The notes under the pieces are model-generated. The model was not told the DNA's origin. It ran no database searches and worked only from the letters and a program-made list of their open reading frames with translations. This document shows, one piece after another, positions 42,165-50,243 of a stretch of 64,000 nt of DNA (the stretch's first letter is position 1; each line of letters begins with the position of its first letter). Source of the stretch: Nocardia harenae NBRC 108248 (GTDB lineage Bacteria; Actinomycetota; Actinomycetes; Mycobacteriales; Mycobacteriaceae); the NCBI RefSeq assembly GCF_001612885.1, contig NZ_BDBH01000007.1, positions 558,001-622,000 on the forward strand. The letters are read 5' to 3'. Position numbers and translations under genes: made by a program.

Positions 42165-42792
42165 CCCCGATCCGGGTCGCGGTGGCGGGCAGCGGCCCGG
42201 CCGGTGCGGTGCCGCCGTCCGCGCCGCGGCGCACGCCGGTCACCCCGCCTGCGCCGTCCACGATCCAGCTCTGCCTGACCCCGCCGTCGGTGGCGGCGTA
42301 GAGCCCGGCCTTCCCGGTGACGACCGGCGCGGTGAACTCCCAGCTCTTGTCGCCGATCCAGAGCGTGCCGCGCACCGCGCCGCCGCCGGCCCTGCCCTCC
42401 AGCCGGGCGCCGTTCCTCCCGTCCAGCCGGGCGACGTCGTCGACCACCCGGCCCTGCAGCCAGGTCTCGACCGCGGCGCCGTCGCAGGCGTACGCGGTGA
42501 CCGCGCCGTCCTCGACGGTGATCGCCAGCGTGAGCGGCGGCCCCGCGGCCCTGGTGATGGTCCCGACGTAGTCGGCCTTGGCCGGGAAGGGCGCCGAAGC
42601 CGGTGCGCCGGTCGGCGGGGCCGGGGTCGGTGCCGCGGCGGGCGTGGCCGAGGTGGCCGGAGCCACCACCGACGCCGCGGGCGAGGTCGCCGCGGCGGGC
42701 GCAGGATCCTCCTTGGACATATTGACGCCGAGCAGGGCCAGGCCCAGCACGGCGGCTGCTGCGAGAGTCAGCAGCGGGCCACGACGTGTCAT
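42145..42792 (-). CDS. Exported protein of unknown function, first gene of the Rieske unit
   Basis: A 215-residue protein. A signal or anchor segment (GPLLTLAAAAVLGLALLGVNM, about 5-25) is followed by a Pro/Ala/Thr-rich linker (about 30-68). A compact beta-rich domain follows (DYVGTITRAAGPPLTLAITV, YACDGAAVETWLQGRV, GTLWIGDKSWEFTAPVV). I do not recognise a named family. ATG 42792 follows GAGGAG. The stop lies inside the start region of the DUF6529-like gene, so the three genes are probably one transcript. Confidence 0.75.
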   Translation of the reverse strand: MTRRGPLLTLAAAAVLGLALLGVNMSKEDPAPAAATSPAASVVAPATSATPAAAPTPAPPTGAPASAPFPAKADYVGTITRAAGPPLTLAITVEDGAVTAYACDGAAVETWLQGRVVDDVARLDGRNGARLEGRAGGGAVRGTLWIGDKSWEFTAPVVTGKAGLYAATDGGVRQSWIVDGAGGVTGVRRGADGGTAPAGPLPATATRIGGGDSVG

Positions 42793-42959
42793 CGTTCGCT
42801 CCTCGATCGGGTGATGAGCGCGGTCCTCCCGGTGCCTACGGGCTGGGCACCGGTACCGCGTTTCGCCCCGACTACGGAGCGGTGGCCCCGCACGGTTCAC
42901 CGCATCCCGAAATTGCTTGCGAATCCGGCGTGTCGTCGGCGTGTCCCCGAAAACAGCGA

Positions 42960-42990
42960 GACCCGGCCACCTCTCGTCGGCAGCCGGGTC
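42960..42990 (-). terminator. Intrinsic terminator after acs
   Basis: On the minus strand an 8-bp stem (GACCCGGC with GCCGGGTC, arms 42983-42990 and 42960-42967) is followed by TCGCTGTTTTC. It lies 16 bases after the acs stop. Confidence 0.7.
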
Positions 42991-43005
42991 CCGTGCGCGA
43001 ATCGA

Positions 43006-44952
43006 TCAGTCGCCCTTGGCCTCCGCGATGGCGGTGAAGACGGCCGGGTCGACCAGGGTGCTGGTGTCGCCCAGCTCCCTGCCCTCGGCCACATCGCGCA
43101 GCAGCCGGCGCATGATCTTGCCGCTGCGGGTCTTGGGCAGCTCGGGCACCACGTGGATCTCGCGGGGCCGGGCGATCGGGCTGATCTCCCTGGAGACCTC
43201 GGCTTTGAGTTCGTTCACCAGCGTGTCGCCGGTGTTCTCGGTGGTCGCGGTGAGGATGACGAAGGCGACGATGCCCTGCCCGGTGGTGTCGTCGCTGGCC
43301 CCGACCACCGCCGCTTCGGCTACCCCGGTGTGGCCGACGAGGGCGGATTCCACCTCGGCGGTGGAGATGCGGTGGCCGGAGACGTTCATGACGTCGTCCA
43401 CCCGGCCGAGCACCCAGAGGTCGCCGTCGGGGTCCAGGCGGGCGCCGTCACCGGCGAAGTACCAGCCCTGCTTGGCGTAGCGGTCCCAGTAGGTGGTCTG
43501 GTAGCGCTCCATGTCGCCCCAGATCCCGCGCAGCATGGAGGGCCAGGGCTGGTCGAGTACGAGGTAGCCGTTGGCCTCGGTCTCGCCGAGTACGACGGGG
43601 TTGCCTTCTTCGTCGACGACCTGGGCGGAGATGCCGGGCAGCGGGGTCTGCGCGGCGCCTGGTTTGGCGGCGGTGACGCCGGGCAGGGGGGAGATCATGA
43701 TGGCGCCGGTCTCGGTCTGCCACCAGGTGTCCACGATGGGGGTGTCGCCGTGTCCGATCACCTCCCGGTACCAGCGCCAGGCCTCGGGGTTGATCGGTTC
43801 GCCGACGCTGCCGAGCACGCGCAGGCTGGAGAGGTCGTGGGCGTCCGGGATCTGCCTGCCCCACTTCATGAAGGTGCGGATGAGGGTGGGGGCGGTGTAG
43901 TAGATGCTGACGCCGTAGCGGTCGATGATGTCGAAGTGCCGGTGCTCGTCCGGCGAGTTCGGGGTGCCCTCGTAGACCACCTGGGTGGCGCCGTTGGCCA
44001 GCGGCCCGTAGACGATGTAGGTGTGCCCGGTCACCCAGCCGATATCGGCGGTGCACCAGTACACGTCCTGCCCGGCCTTGTGGTCGAAGACGTGGTGGTG
44101 GGTGTAGGCGGCCTGGGTGAGGTAGCCGCCGCTGGTGTGCAGGATGCCCTTGGGCTTCCCGGTGGTGCCCGAGGTGTAGAGGATGAAGAGCGGGTGCTCG
44201 CTGTCGAAGGACTCGGGGGTGTGCTCGGCGGGCTGCCGCTCCACCGTGTCGTGCCACCAGTGGTCGCGGCCCGCGGTCATCGGGGTGTCCTGACCGGTGC
44301 GGCGGACCACCAGCACGTTCTCGACGGTGTGGCCAGGAGCCGAGAGTGCTTCGTCGACAGCGGGTTTGAGTCCGGCCGGGGTGCCGCGGCGGAACTGGCC
44401 GTCGGTGGTCACCACCAGTCTGGCCTCGGCGTCGTCCACCCGGGAGCGCAGTGCGGCGGGGGAGAAGCCGGCGAAGACCACGGAGTGGGTGAGGCCGAGG
44501 CGGGCGCAGGCCAGCATGGTGATGATCGCCTCGGGGATCATCGGCATATAAACAGCCACCCGGTCACCCGGCACCAAACCCAGGCTCTGGAAATGGTGTG
44601 CCGCGCGGGAGATCTCGGCGAGCAGGTCGGCGTAGGTGAGGTCGCGGGTGTCACCGGGCTCGCCCACGAAGTGGATCGCCACCTTGTCGCCGCGGCCCTC
44701 CCGCACGTGGCGGTCCACGCAGTTGTAGGCCACATTGAGGCGGCCGTCGGTGAACCACCGGGCGACGGGGGCGTTCGACCAGTCGAGGACATCGGTCCAC
44801 TTCCGGTCCCAGTGCAGCCGCTCCGCCTGCTCGGCCCAGAAGGCCAATCGATCCGCCCGTGCACGTTCGGCGAGCTCGGGGCCTGCGTTCGCGGCGGCTG
44901 CGAACTCCGCCGTCGGCGCGTAGGTGGTGGGCAGCTCGGGTGCGCTGGTCAC
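43006..44952 (-). CDS. acs: Acetyl-CoA synthetase
   Basis: A 648-residue AMP-forming enzyme making acetyl-CoA from acetate, ATP and CoA. Motifs include YTSGTTGKPKGILHTSGGYL (about 258-277, ATP loop), WWQTETGAIMISPLPG, and GRVDDVMNVSGHRISTAEVESALV. The PKTRSGKIMRRLLRD motif near the C-terminus carries the lysine that is acetylated to switch the enzyme off in this family. GTG 44952 follows AAAGGA. Next on the same strand, upstream, is the acetate symporter unit; a strong hairpin separates them, so each has its own transcript. Confidence 0.97.
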   Translation of the reverse strand: MTSAPELPTTYAPTAEFAAAANAGPELAERARADRLAFWAEQAERLHWDRKWTDVLDWSNAPVARWFTDGRLNVAYNCVDRHVREGRGDKVAIHFVGEPGDTRDLTYADLLAEISRAAHHFQSLGLVPGDRVAVYMPMIPEAIITMLACARLGLTHSVVFAGFSPAALRSRVDDAEARLVVTTDGQFRRGTPAGLKPAVDEALSAPGHTVENVLVVRRTGQDTPMTAGRDHWWHDTVERQPAEHTPESFDSEHPLFILYTSGTTGKPKGILHTSGGYLTQAAYTHHHVFDHKAGQDVYWCTADIGWVTGHTYIVYGPLANGATQVVYEGTPNSPDEHRHFDIIDRYGVSIYYTAPTLIRTFMKWGRQIPDAHDLSSLRVLGSVGEPINPEAWRWYREVIGHGDTPIVDTWWQTETGAIMISPLPGVTAAKPGAAQTPLPGISAQVVDEEGNPVVLGETEANGYLVLDQPWPSMLRGIWGDMERYQTTYWDRYAKQGWYFAGDGARLDPDGDLWVLGRVDDVMNVSGHRISTAEVESALVGHTGVAEAAVVGASDDTTGQGIVAFVILTATTENTGDTLVNELKAEVSREISPIARPREIHVVPELPKTRSGKIMRRLLRDVAEGRELGDTSTLVDPAVFTAIAEAKGD

Positions 44953-45138
44953 GAGGTTTCCTTTCTAACGCCGCGAGCGGCTTCGTCGGTGCGGGTGATC
45001 GGCGGCTTCGGACCGCCGCGAAAACGGCCCGTTCGGCGCGGTGGGCAGTCCAAGACGCGCAGAGCCGCCGCTGGGACAGGTCCGCGGCACGTTCGGCCAC
45101 TCGTCGCGACACGACGCCGTGGATCGGTCCGCGTGGAA

Positions 45139-45173
45139 CACGCGCCGCGCGAGTAGGTCTCGCGCGGCGCGTG
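45139..45173 (-). terminator. Hairpin terminator after the acetate symporter gene
   Basis: A perfect 15-bp inverted repeat (arms 45139-45153 and 45159-45173) with loop TAGGT, six bases after the symporter stop. It isolates the symporter unit from acs. Confidence 0.75.
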
Positions 45174-45178
45174 CGGGA

Positions 45179-46816
45179 TCAGTGTGCGATCGCCTTTTCG
45201 GCGCCGACGCCGGTGAGCGAGCGCACCTCCATCTCGATCGCCTTGGCCGGATCCTCGTCGTCCCTGCCGAGGAAGGTGCCGACGATGCCGAGCACGAAGG
45301 CAAGCGGGATGGAGACGATGCCGGGATTCGACAGCGGGAACCAGTCGAAATCGGCATCCGGCAGCATGGCCGTCGGCCCGCCGGAGACGGCGGGGGAGAA
45401 GACGATCAGCACGATCGTCGAGATCAGCCCGCCGTACATGCTGAACAGCGCGCCGGTGGTGTTGAAGCGCCGCCAGAACAGCGAGTACAGGATGGTCGGC
45501 AGGTTCGCCGCCGCCGCGACCGCGAAGGCCAGCGCCACCAGGAAGGCGATGTTCTGGCCATTGGCCAGGATGCCGAGCCCGATGGCGAGCACCCCGATCA
45601 CCACCGCGGTGATCCGCGAGACCCGCACCTGCTTGCCCTCGTCCACCTGGCCCTTCTTGATCACGCTGGCGTAGATGTCGTGCGCGAACGAGGCCGACGC
45701 GGTGATGGTGAGCCCGGCGACCACCGCGAGGATGGTCGCGAAGGCCACCGCGGAGATGATGCCGAGCAGCACCACGCCGCCGAGTTCGAAGGCGAGCAGC
45801 GGGGCCGCCGAGTTCTGTCCGCCCGCGGCGGCCAGGATCCGGTCCGGGCCGACGATGGCCGCCGCGCCGTACCCGAGCACCAGGGTGAACAGGTAGAAGG
45901 CGCCGATCAGGGCGATGGCCCAGACCACCGAGCGCCGCGCCTCCTTGGCGGTGGGCACCGTGTAGAAGCGCATGAGCACGTGCGGCAGCCCCGCCGTGCC
46001 GAGGACCAGCGCCAGGCCGAGCGAGACGAAGTTCAGCTTGGACATCTCGCTGCCGCCGTACTGCGCGCCGGGCGCGAGCACGTCACGCGCCGCGACCTTC
46101 TCGTTCGCCGACCCGGTGACCGCCTGCTGCGCGCTGCCCAGGATCTCGGAGAGGTTGAAGCCGAACTTGGCGAAGACCATGACCGTCATGAGCGCGGCGC
46201 CGGTGATCAGCAGCACCGCCTTGATGATCTGCACCCACGTGGTGCCCTTCATCCCGCCGACCAGCACGTAGACGATCATCAGGATGCCGACCACCGCGAT
46301 CACCACCGACTGCCCGGCCCGATCCGAGATGTCGAGCAGCAGCGCCACCAGGCCGCCCGCGCCCGCCATCTGCGCCAGCAGGTAGAACAGCGAGACGGCG
46401 AGCGTGGTGAGCGCGGCCGCGGTGCGCACCGGCCCCTGCTGCAGCCGGAAGCTGAGCACGTCGGCCATGGTGAACTTGCCGGTGTTGCGCAGCATCTCGG
46501 CGACCAGCAGCAGCGCGACGAGCCAGGCCACCAGGAAGCCGATGGAGTAGAGGAAGCCGTCGTAGCCGTAGACCGCGATGGCGCCCGCGATGCCGAGGAA
46601 CGACGCCGCCGAGAGGTAGTCGCCCGCGATGGCGATGCCGTTCTGCGGGCCGGAGAAGCCGCGGCCGCCGGTGAAGTAGTCGGCGGCGGTGGCATTGTTG
46701 CGGCTGGCTCGGATCACCACCACCATCGTCACCGCGACGAAGATCGCGAAGATGGCGATATTCGCGGCCGGGTTGCCGACGGTGGTCGAGGCGGCCAGCA
46801 GGGGAGCGGTGCTCAC
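45179..46816 (-). CDS. actP: Cation/acetate symporter (ActP/MctC-like)
   Basis: A 545-residue sodium:solute symporter (SSS family) with about 13 spans. DYFTGGRGFSGPQNGIAIAGDYLSAASFLG (about 36-65) is the ActP signature. GTTWVQIIKAVLLITG and GTAGLPHVLMRFYTVPTAKEARRSV are further conserved loops. In actinobacteria the MctC members take up acetate, pyruvate and propionate. GTG 46816 overlaps the stop of the DUF485 gene, the usual partner. With acs next door this is an acetate uptake and activation locus. Confidence 0.95.
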   Translation of the reverse strand: MSTAPLLAASTTVGNPAANIAIFAIFVAVTMVVVIRASRNNATAADYFTGGRGFSGPQNGIAIAGDYLSAASFLGIAGAIAVYGYDGFLYSIGFLVAWLVALLLVAEMLRNTGKFTMADVLSFRLQQGPVRTAAALTTLAVSLFYLLAQMAGAGGLVALLLDISDRAGQSVVIAVVGILMIVYVLVGGMKGTTWVQIIKAVLLITGAALMTVMVFAKFGFNLSEILGSAQQAVTGSANEKVAARDVLAPGAQYGGSEMSKLNFVSLGLALVLGTAGLPHVLMRFYTVPTAKEARRSVVWAIALIGAFYLFTLVLGYGAAAIVGPDRILAAAGGQNSAAPLLAFELGGVVLLGIISAVAFATILAVVAGLTITASASFAHDIYASVIKKGQVDEGKQVRVSRITAVVIGVLAIGLGILANGQNIAFLVALAFAVAAAANLPTILYSLFWRRFNTTGALFSMYGGLISTIVLIVFSPAVSGGPTAMLPDADFDWFPLSNPGIVSIPLAFVLGIVGTFLGRDDEDPAKAIEMEVRSLTGVGAEKAIAH

Positions 46817-47160
46817 GCCTTCCCTCCTTCCAGCTCCGCGCGGATGGCGGCGGCGCGCGGGTCGAGTTCACGGTTGGCGAACCGCACGTACAGCCCGGTG
46901 ATCACGAAGGTGGAGACGAACTGGGCGAGGCCGAGCAGCAGCCCGACATTGATATTGCCCAGCACCGTCGTCGCCATGAAGTCGTGCGCGTAGGCGCCGA
47001 GCAGCACGTAGGCGAGGTACCAGATCAGGAAGAGCGCGGAGACGGGGAACACGAAGCGCCGCAGGCGGCTTCGCAACTCCTGGAACTGGGGGCTGGAGTG
47101 CGCCGCTGCGAACTCGGCCTGGGTCGGCGGCTGTCCGCCGCCGAGGTCGGTACTGGTCAT
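46813..47160 (-). CDS. DUF485 membrane protein, symporter partner
   Basis: A 115-residue protein with two spans (FVFPVSALFLIWYLAYVLLGAYA and VGLLLGLAQFVSTFVITGLYVRFANRELDP). DUF485 proteins (YjcH, MctB) are encoded just before ActP-type symporters. They are thought to assist them, but the mechanism is unknown. ATG 47160 is chosen because the upstream open frame lacks family similarity. The stop overlaps the symporter GTG. A CRP-like site lies upstream. Confidence 0.92.
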   Translation of the reverse strand: MTSTDLGGGQPPTQAEFAAAHSSPQFQELRSRLRRFVFPVSALFLIWYLAYVLLGAYAHDFMATTVLGNINVGLLLGLAQFVSTFVITGLYVRFANRELDPRAAAIRAELEGGKA

Positions 47161-47176
47161 CCGGGGAGTCCTGTCG

Positions 47177-47192
47177 TGTGACGTGGCTGACA
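47177..47192. promoter_or_regulatory. CRP-like site upstream of the DUF485-symporter unit
   Basis: TGTGA-CGTGGC-TGACA differs from the CRP consensus TGTGA-N6-TCACA at one position. It lies 17-32 bases before the ATG, closer than an activator site usually sits. This is a pattern match only. Confidence 0.3.
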
Positions 47193-47299
47193 GCGGATGA
47201 CCGTAACTCCGGCGCGGGCGCCGTCGGGGCATGTGGTCCAGGTCACTCCATGAAGGGGGGTGATCGTGCGGTGAGCGGTCGGCGGGGCGCGGCGAGCGG

Positions 47300-49057
47300 T
47301 CAGCGTCCGCCGGCACCCATTCCGTGCTCCCGGTCGGCGCCCATGCCGAGCTTCTCCGGCGCGTGCATGCGGACGAAGATCCGCCCGACCGCGCGCGCGT
47401 CCTGCCCGCGGGTCACCAGGCTGACCAGCACCATGGTGGCGAAGGCGATCGGCACGCTGATCGCCGCCGGGTAGCCGAGGATATCCGCGGGCCAGCCGCC
47501 CGCCCAGTCCGTGGCGGCGCCGCCGGTCACCGAGACCACGGTGGCCGCGCCCGCGGTCAGCCCGCCCGCGGTCAGCCCGGCGGCGGCGCCCGCGGCGGTC
47601 AATCGGCGCCACCAGATGCCGAGGACGAGCAGCGGGCAGAGCGTGGAGGCCGCGACCGAGAAGGCCAGCGCCACCGTCCGGGAGAGGTCTAGCGAGACCA
47701 CGGTGAGCGAGAGCAGCAGCGGCACCACCCCGGCCACCACCGCCGCGAATCGGAAGTCGCGGACCCGCCCGCGCAGCACATCGGTGCCGAGCACCCCCGC
47801 GATACCCACCAGCAGCCCGGACGAGGTGGAGAGGAAGGCCGCGATCGCCCCCGCCGCCGCCAGCGCCGCCAGCAGCTGCCCCGGCAGCCCGCTCAGCACC
47901 GCGCCGGGCAGCAGCACCACCGCCGCGTCCGAGGTGCCGGTGATCAGCAGCTGCGGCACGTACAGCCGGGCGAAGACCCCGAGCAGCACCGGGAAGAGGT
48001 AGAAGACGCCGAGCAGCCCGATCACCGCCAGCGCGGTGGCGCGCGCCGCCCTGCCGTCCGGGTTGGTGTAGAAGCGCACCAGCACGTGCGGCAGCCCCAT
48101 GGTGCCGAGGAAGGTCGCGATGATCAGCGAATACACCTGGTAGGTCGGGTGCGTGCCGCCGAACCCGCCGCCGGGCAGCAGCCAGCCCGCGCCGTCCGCG
48201 GGCGCCCCGGCCACCACCGGGACCGCGCTGCCCGGCTCCAGCACCAGGTCGGTGCCTGCCCCGAGCTCGTGCTCGCCCGGGGTGAGCTCGACCGGGCCGT
48301 CGACCGCGGCGCCGTCCAGCGTGCCGCGCACCGTGACCGGGGTCGGCCCGGCGACCTGCACCACCACGTCGGTGCTGACGTCCACCGTGGTGCGCGCGGC
48401 GAGCACCGGCGGCGCGGGCGCGCCGAGCGGCCGCTCGTCGGCCAGGAAGTGCCCGGCCAGCACCAGCGCGGGCAGCGCGACCGCGGTGAGCTTGAGCCAG
48501 TACTGGAAGGCCTGCACCAGCGTGGTCGAGCGCATCCCGCCGCCCGCCACATTGCCGATCACGATCACCCCTACCGCCACCGCGCCCACCCACCCCGGCC
48601 AGCCGAGCAGGATCCGCAGCGTCAGCCCGGCGCCCTGGAACTGCGGGATCAGGTACACCGCGCAGACCAGCACCACCACCACCGCGGCCAGCCTGCGCAG
48701 CCGCGCCGAGCCGAGCCGGAACTCCGCGAAATCCGGCACCGTGTAGGCGCCCGAGCGGCGCAGCGGCGCCGCTACGAAGAGCAGCAGCCCCAGGTACCCC
48801 GCGGTGAACCCGACCGGGTACCAGAGCGCGTCCGCGCCGTACTTGGCGATCAGCCCGGCGACGCCGAGAAACGACGCGGCGGAGAGGTACTCGCCGGAGA
48901 TGGCGGCGGCGTTCCAGCGCGGGCCCACGCTGCGACTGGCGACCAGGAAGTCCGAGGTGGTGCGCGCCAGCCGCACCCCGTACACCCCGAGCGCCACCGT
49001 GACCAGCGCCGCGAGCAGCAGCGCGGCCACGGTGAGCAGCGGGGCGGTGCCTGGCAC
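47300..49057 (-). CDS. Second sodium:solute symporter, with extracellular insert
   Basis: A 585-residue SSS transporter related to ActP. SEYLSAASFLG appears as ISGEYLSAASFLGVAG (about 53-68), and GTMGLPHVLVRFYTNPDGRAARAT matches the ActP loop. Between these, residues ~210-290 form a Val/Pro/Gly-rich stretch (TTVDVSTDVVVQVAGPTPVTVRG...) absent from the first symporter, probably an extracellular beta domain. Its substrate is likely a small carboxylate. It is the last gene of a unit with a LytS/LytR-type system and a small membrane protein, one base after the latter. Confidence 0.9.
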   Translation of the reverse strand: MPGTAPLLTVAALLLAALVTVALGVYGVRLARTTSDFLVASRSVGPRWNAAAISGEYLSAASFLGVAGLIAKYGADALWYPVGFTAGYLGLLLFVAAPLRRSGAYTVPDFAEFRLGSARLRRLAAVVVVLVCAVYLIPQFQGAGLTLRILLGWPGWVGAVAVGVIVIGNVAGGGMRSTTLVQAFQYWLKLTAVALPALVLAGHFLADERPLGAPAPPVLAARTTVDVSTDVVVQVAGPTPVTVRGTLDGAAVDGPVELTPGEHELGAGTDLVLEPGSAVPVVAGAPADGAGWLLPGGGFGGTHPTYQVYSLIIATFLGTMGLPHVLVRFYTNPDGRAARATALAVIGLLGVFYLFPVLLGVFARLYVPQLLITGTSDAAVVLLPGAVLSGLPGQLLAALAAAGAIAAFLSTSSGLLVGIAGVLGTDVLRGRVRDFRFAAVVAGVVPLLLSLTVVSLDLSRTVALAFSVAASTLCPLLVLGIWWRRLTAAGAAAGLTAGGLTAGAATVVSVTGGAATDWAGGWPADILGYPAAISVPIAFATMVLVSLVTRGQDARAVGRIFVRMHAPEKLGMGADREHGMGAGGR

Positions 49058-49058
49058 C

Positions 49059-49430
49059 TCAGTCCCCGGCCAGTTCCAGGAAGTCCTGCTCGTTGCGCTC
49101 GGCCAGCCGCCGGTACAGCCGTCCCGCCCCGTACAGCAGTGGATAGGCGACCGCGCCGAGCAGCAGCCAGGGCAGCCGCACCCCGAACACCGTGAGCGTG
49201 GCGGGCGCGCCCGCGGCGAAGAGCATCGGCAGCGCGCCGAGCCCGAGCACCACGATCAGCCCGATCCGCAGTGCCAGCCCGAGCTGGGCCCGGATCAGGC
49301 CGTTGATCAGCACCGCGCCGATCTCGGTCTGCTCCGCCACCTCGCTGCGGGTGCGCACCCGGCGGGCGCCGCGCCGCTCGGCCAGCACCACCCGCTGCCG
49401 CTGTGCCGGCTCGCGCTGCGGGCCGGTCAC
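49059..49430 (-). CDS. Small membrane protein between response regulator and symporter
   Basis: A 123-residue protein with two spans (IGLIVVLGLGALPMLFAAG and LPWLLLGAVAYPLLYGAGRLY). It occupies the same place relative to the second symporter as DUF485 does to ActP, so it may be a functional counterpart; the sequence is different. GTG 49430 overlaps the stop of the response regulator (GTGA at 49427-49430), fixing the start. The acidic C-terminus ends ERNEQDFLELAGD. Confidence 0.8.
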   Translation of the reverse strand: MTGPQREPAQRQRVVLAERRGARRVRTRSEVAEQTEIGAVLINGLIRAQLGLALRIGLIVVLGLGALPMLFAAGAPATLTVFGVRLPWLLLGAVAYPLLYGAGRLYRRLAERNEQDFLELAGD

Positions 49431-50221
49431 CGGCCGGTCCAGTTCTGTCGCGGGCCGTGCACCAGGCGGTTCTTCAGCTCGCGCAGCTGCCTGCGGCTCA
49501 CCGGCAGCTCCACCGCGGCCGCCTCGCCCTCGCCGCGCAGGCACACCAGCGTCGCCCCGCTCGCCGTGCGCAACCCGGTGACCAGCCGCAGCGCGATCAG
49601 GTAGGAGCGGTGCACGCGCAGGAACCCCGCGTCCCGCCAGCGAGTCTCCAGCGCGGAGAGCGGAATCCGGACCAGGTGCGAGCCCGCGCTGGTGTGCAGC
49701 CTGGCGTAGTCGCCATCGGCCTCCACCCAGTTCACGCTGCTCCGGTGCACCAGCGTGGTGACCCCGCCCAGCTCCACCGGGATCACCTCGGCCGGATCGG
49801 CGCGCGGCGCGGCGGCCGGGGGCGCGGTGGCCGAGCGGGTGGCGCCGATCCGGCGCACCGCCTCGGCCAGCCGCTCCGTGCGCAGCGGTTTGAGCAGGTA
49901 GTCCACCGCGCCCAGGTCGAAGGCGGCGACCGCGCGGTCGTCGTGCGCCGTCACGAAGACCACCGCGGGCGGGTGCGCGAACTCGGCGAGAACGCCTGCC
50001 AGCTCCATCCCGTCCAGCCCCGGCATGTTGATGTCGAGGAAGACCGCGTCCACCGGGTGCTGCCGGAGCAGCCGCAGCGCCGCCGTCGACTCCCTGGCCG
50101 CGTGGATCTCGCCCACCTCCGGCTGCGCGCGCAGCAGGTAGACCAGCTCGTCCAGAGCGGGTTTCTCGTCGTCGACGGCGAGCACGCGCAGGGCGGCGCC
50201 GGGTGGGGTGGTGGCGGTCAC
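49427..50221 (-). CDS. LytTR-type response regulator
   Basis: A 264-residue two-component regulator. The receiver domain (about 10-125) has the acidic pair AVDDE, the phospho-acceptor D63 in FLDINMPG, and K of LLKP. A Pro/Ala linker is followed by a LytTR DNA-binding domain (VNWVEADGDYARLHT...VHRSYLIALRLVTGL, about 155-255). Such regulators typically bind direct repeats upstream of carbon or cell-wall genes. The next genes are a small membrane protein and the second symporter, the likely targets. The sensor gene is 22 bases upstream. Confidence 0.92.
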   Translation of the reverse strand: MTATTPPGAALRVLAVDDEKPALDELVYLLRAQPEVGEIHAARESTAALRLLRQHPVDAVFLDINMPGLDGMELAGVLAEFAHPPAVVFVTAHDDRAVAAFDLGAVDYLLKPLRTERLAEAVRRIGATRSATAPPAAAPRADPAEVIPVELGGVTTLVHRSSVNWVEADGDYARLHTSAGSHLVRIPLSALETRWRDAGFLRVHRSYLIALRLVTGLRTASGATLVCLRGEGEAAAVELPVSRRQLRELKNRLVHGPRQNWTGR

Positions 50222-50243
50222 AGCGGTCTCATAGTAAAAGGTG

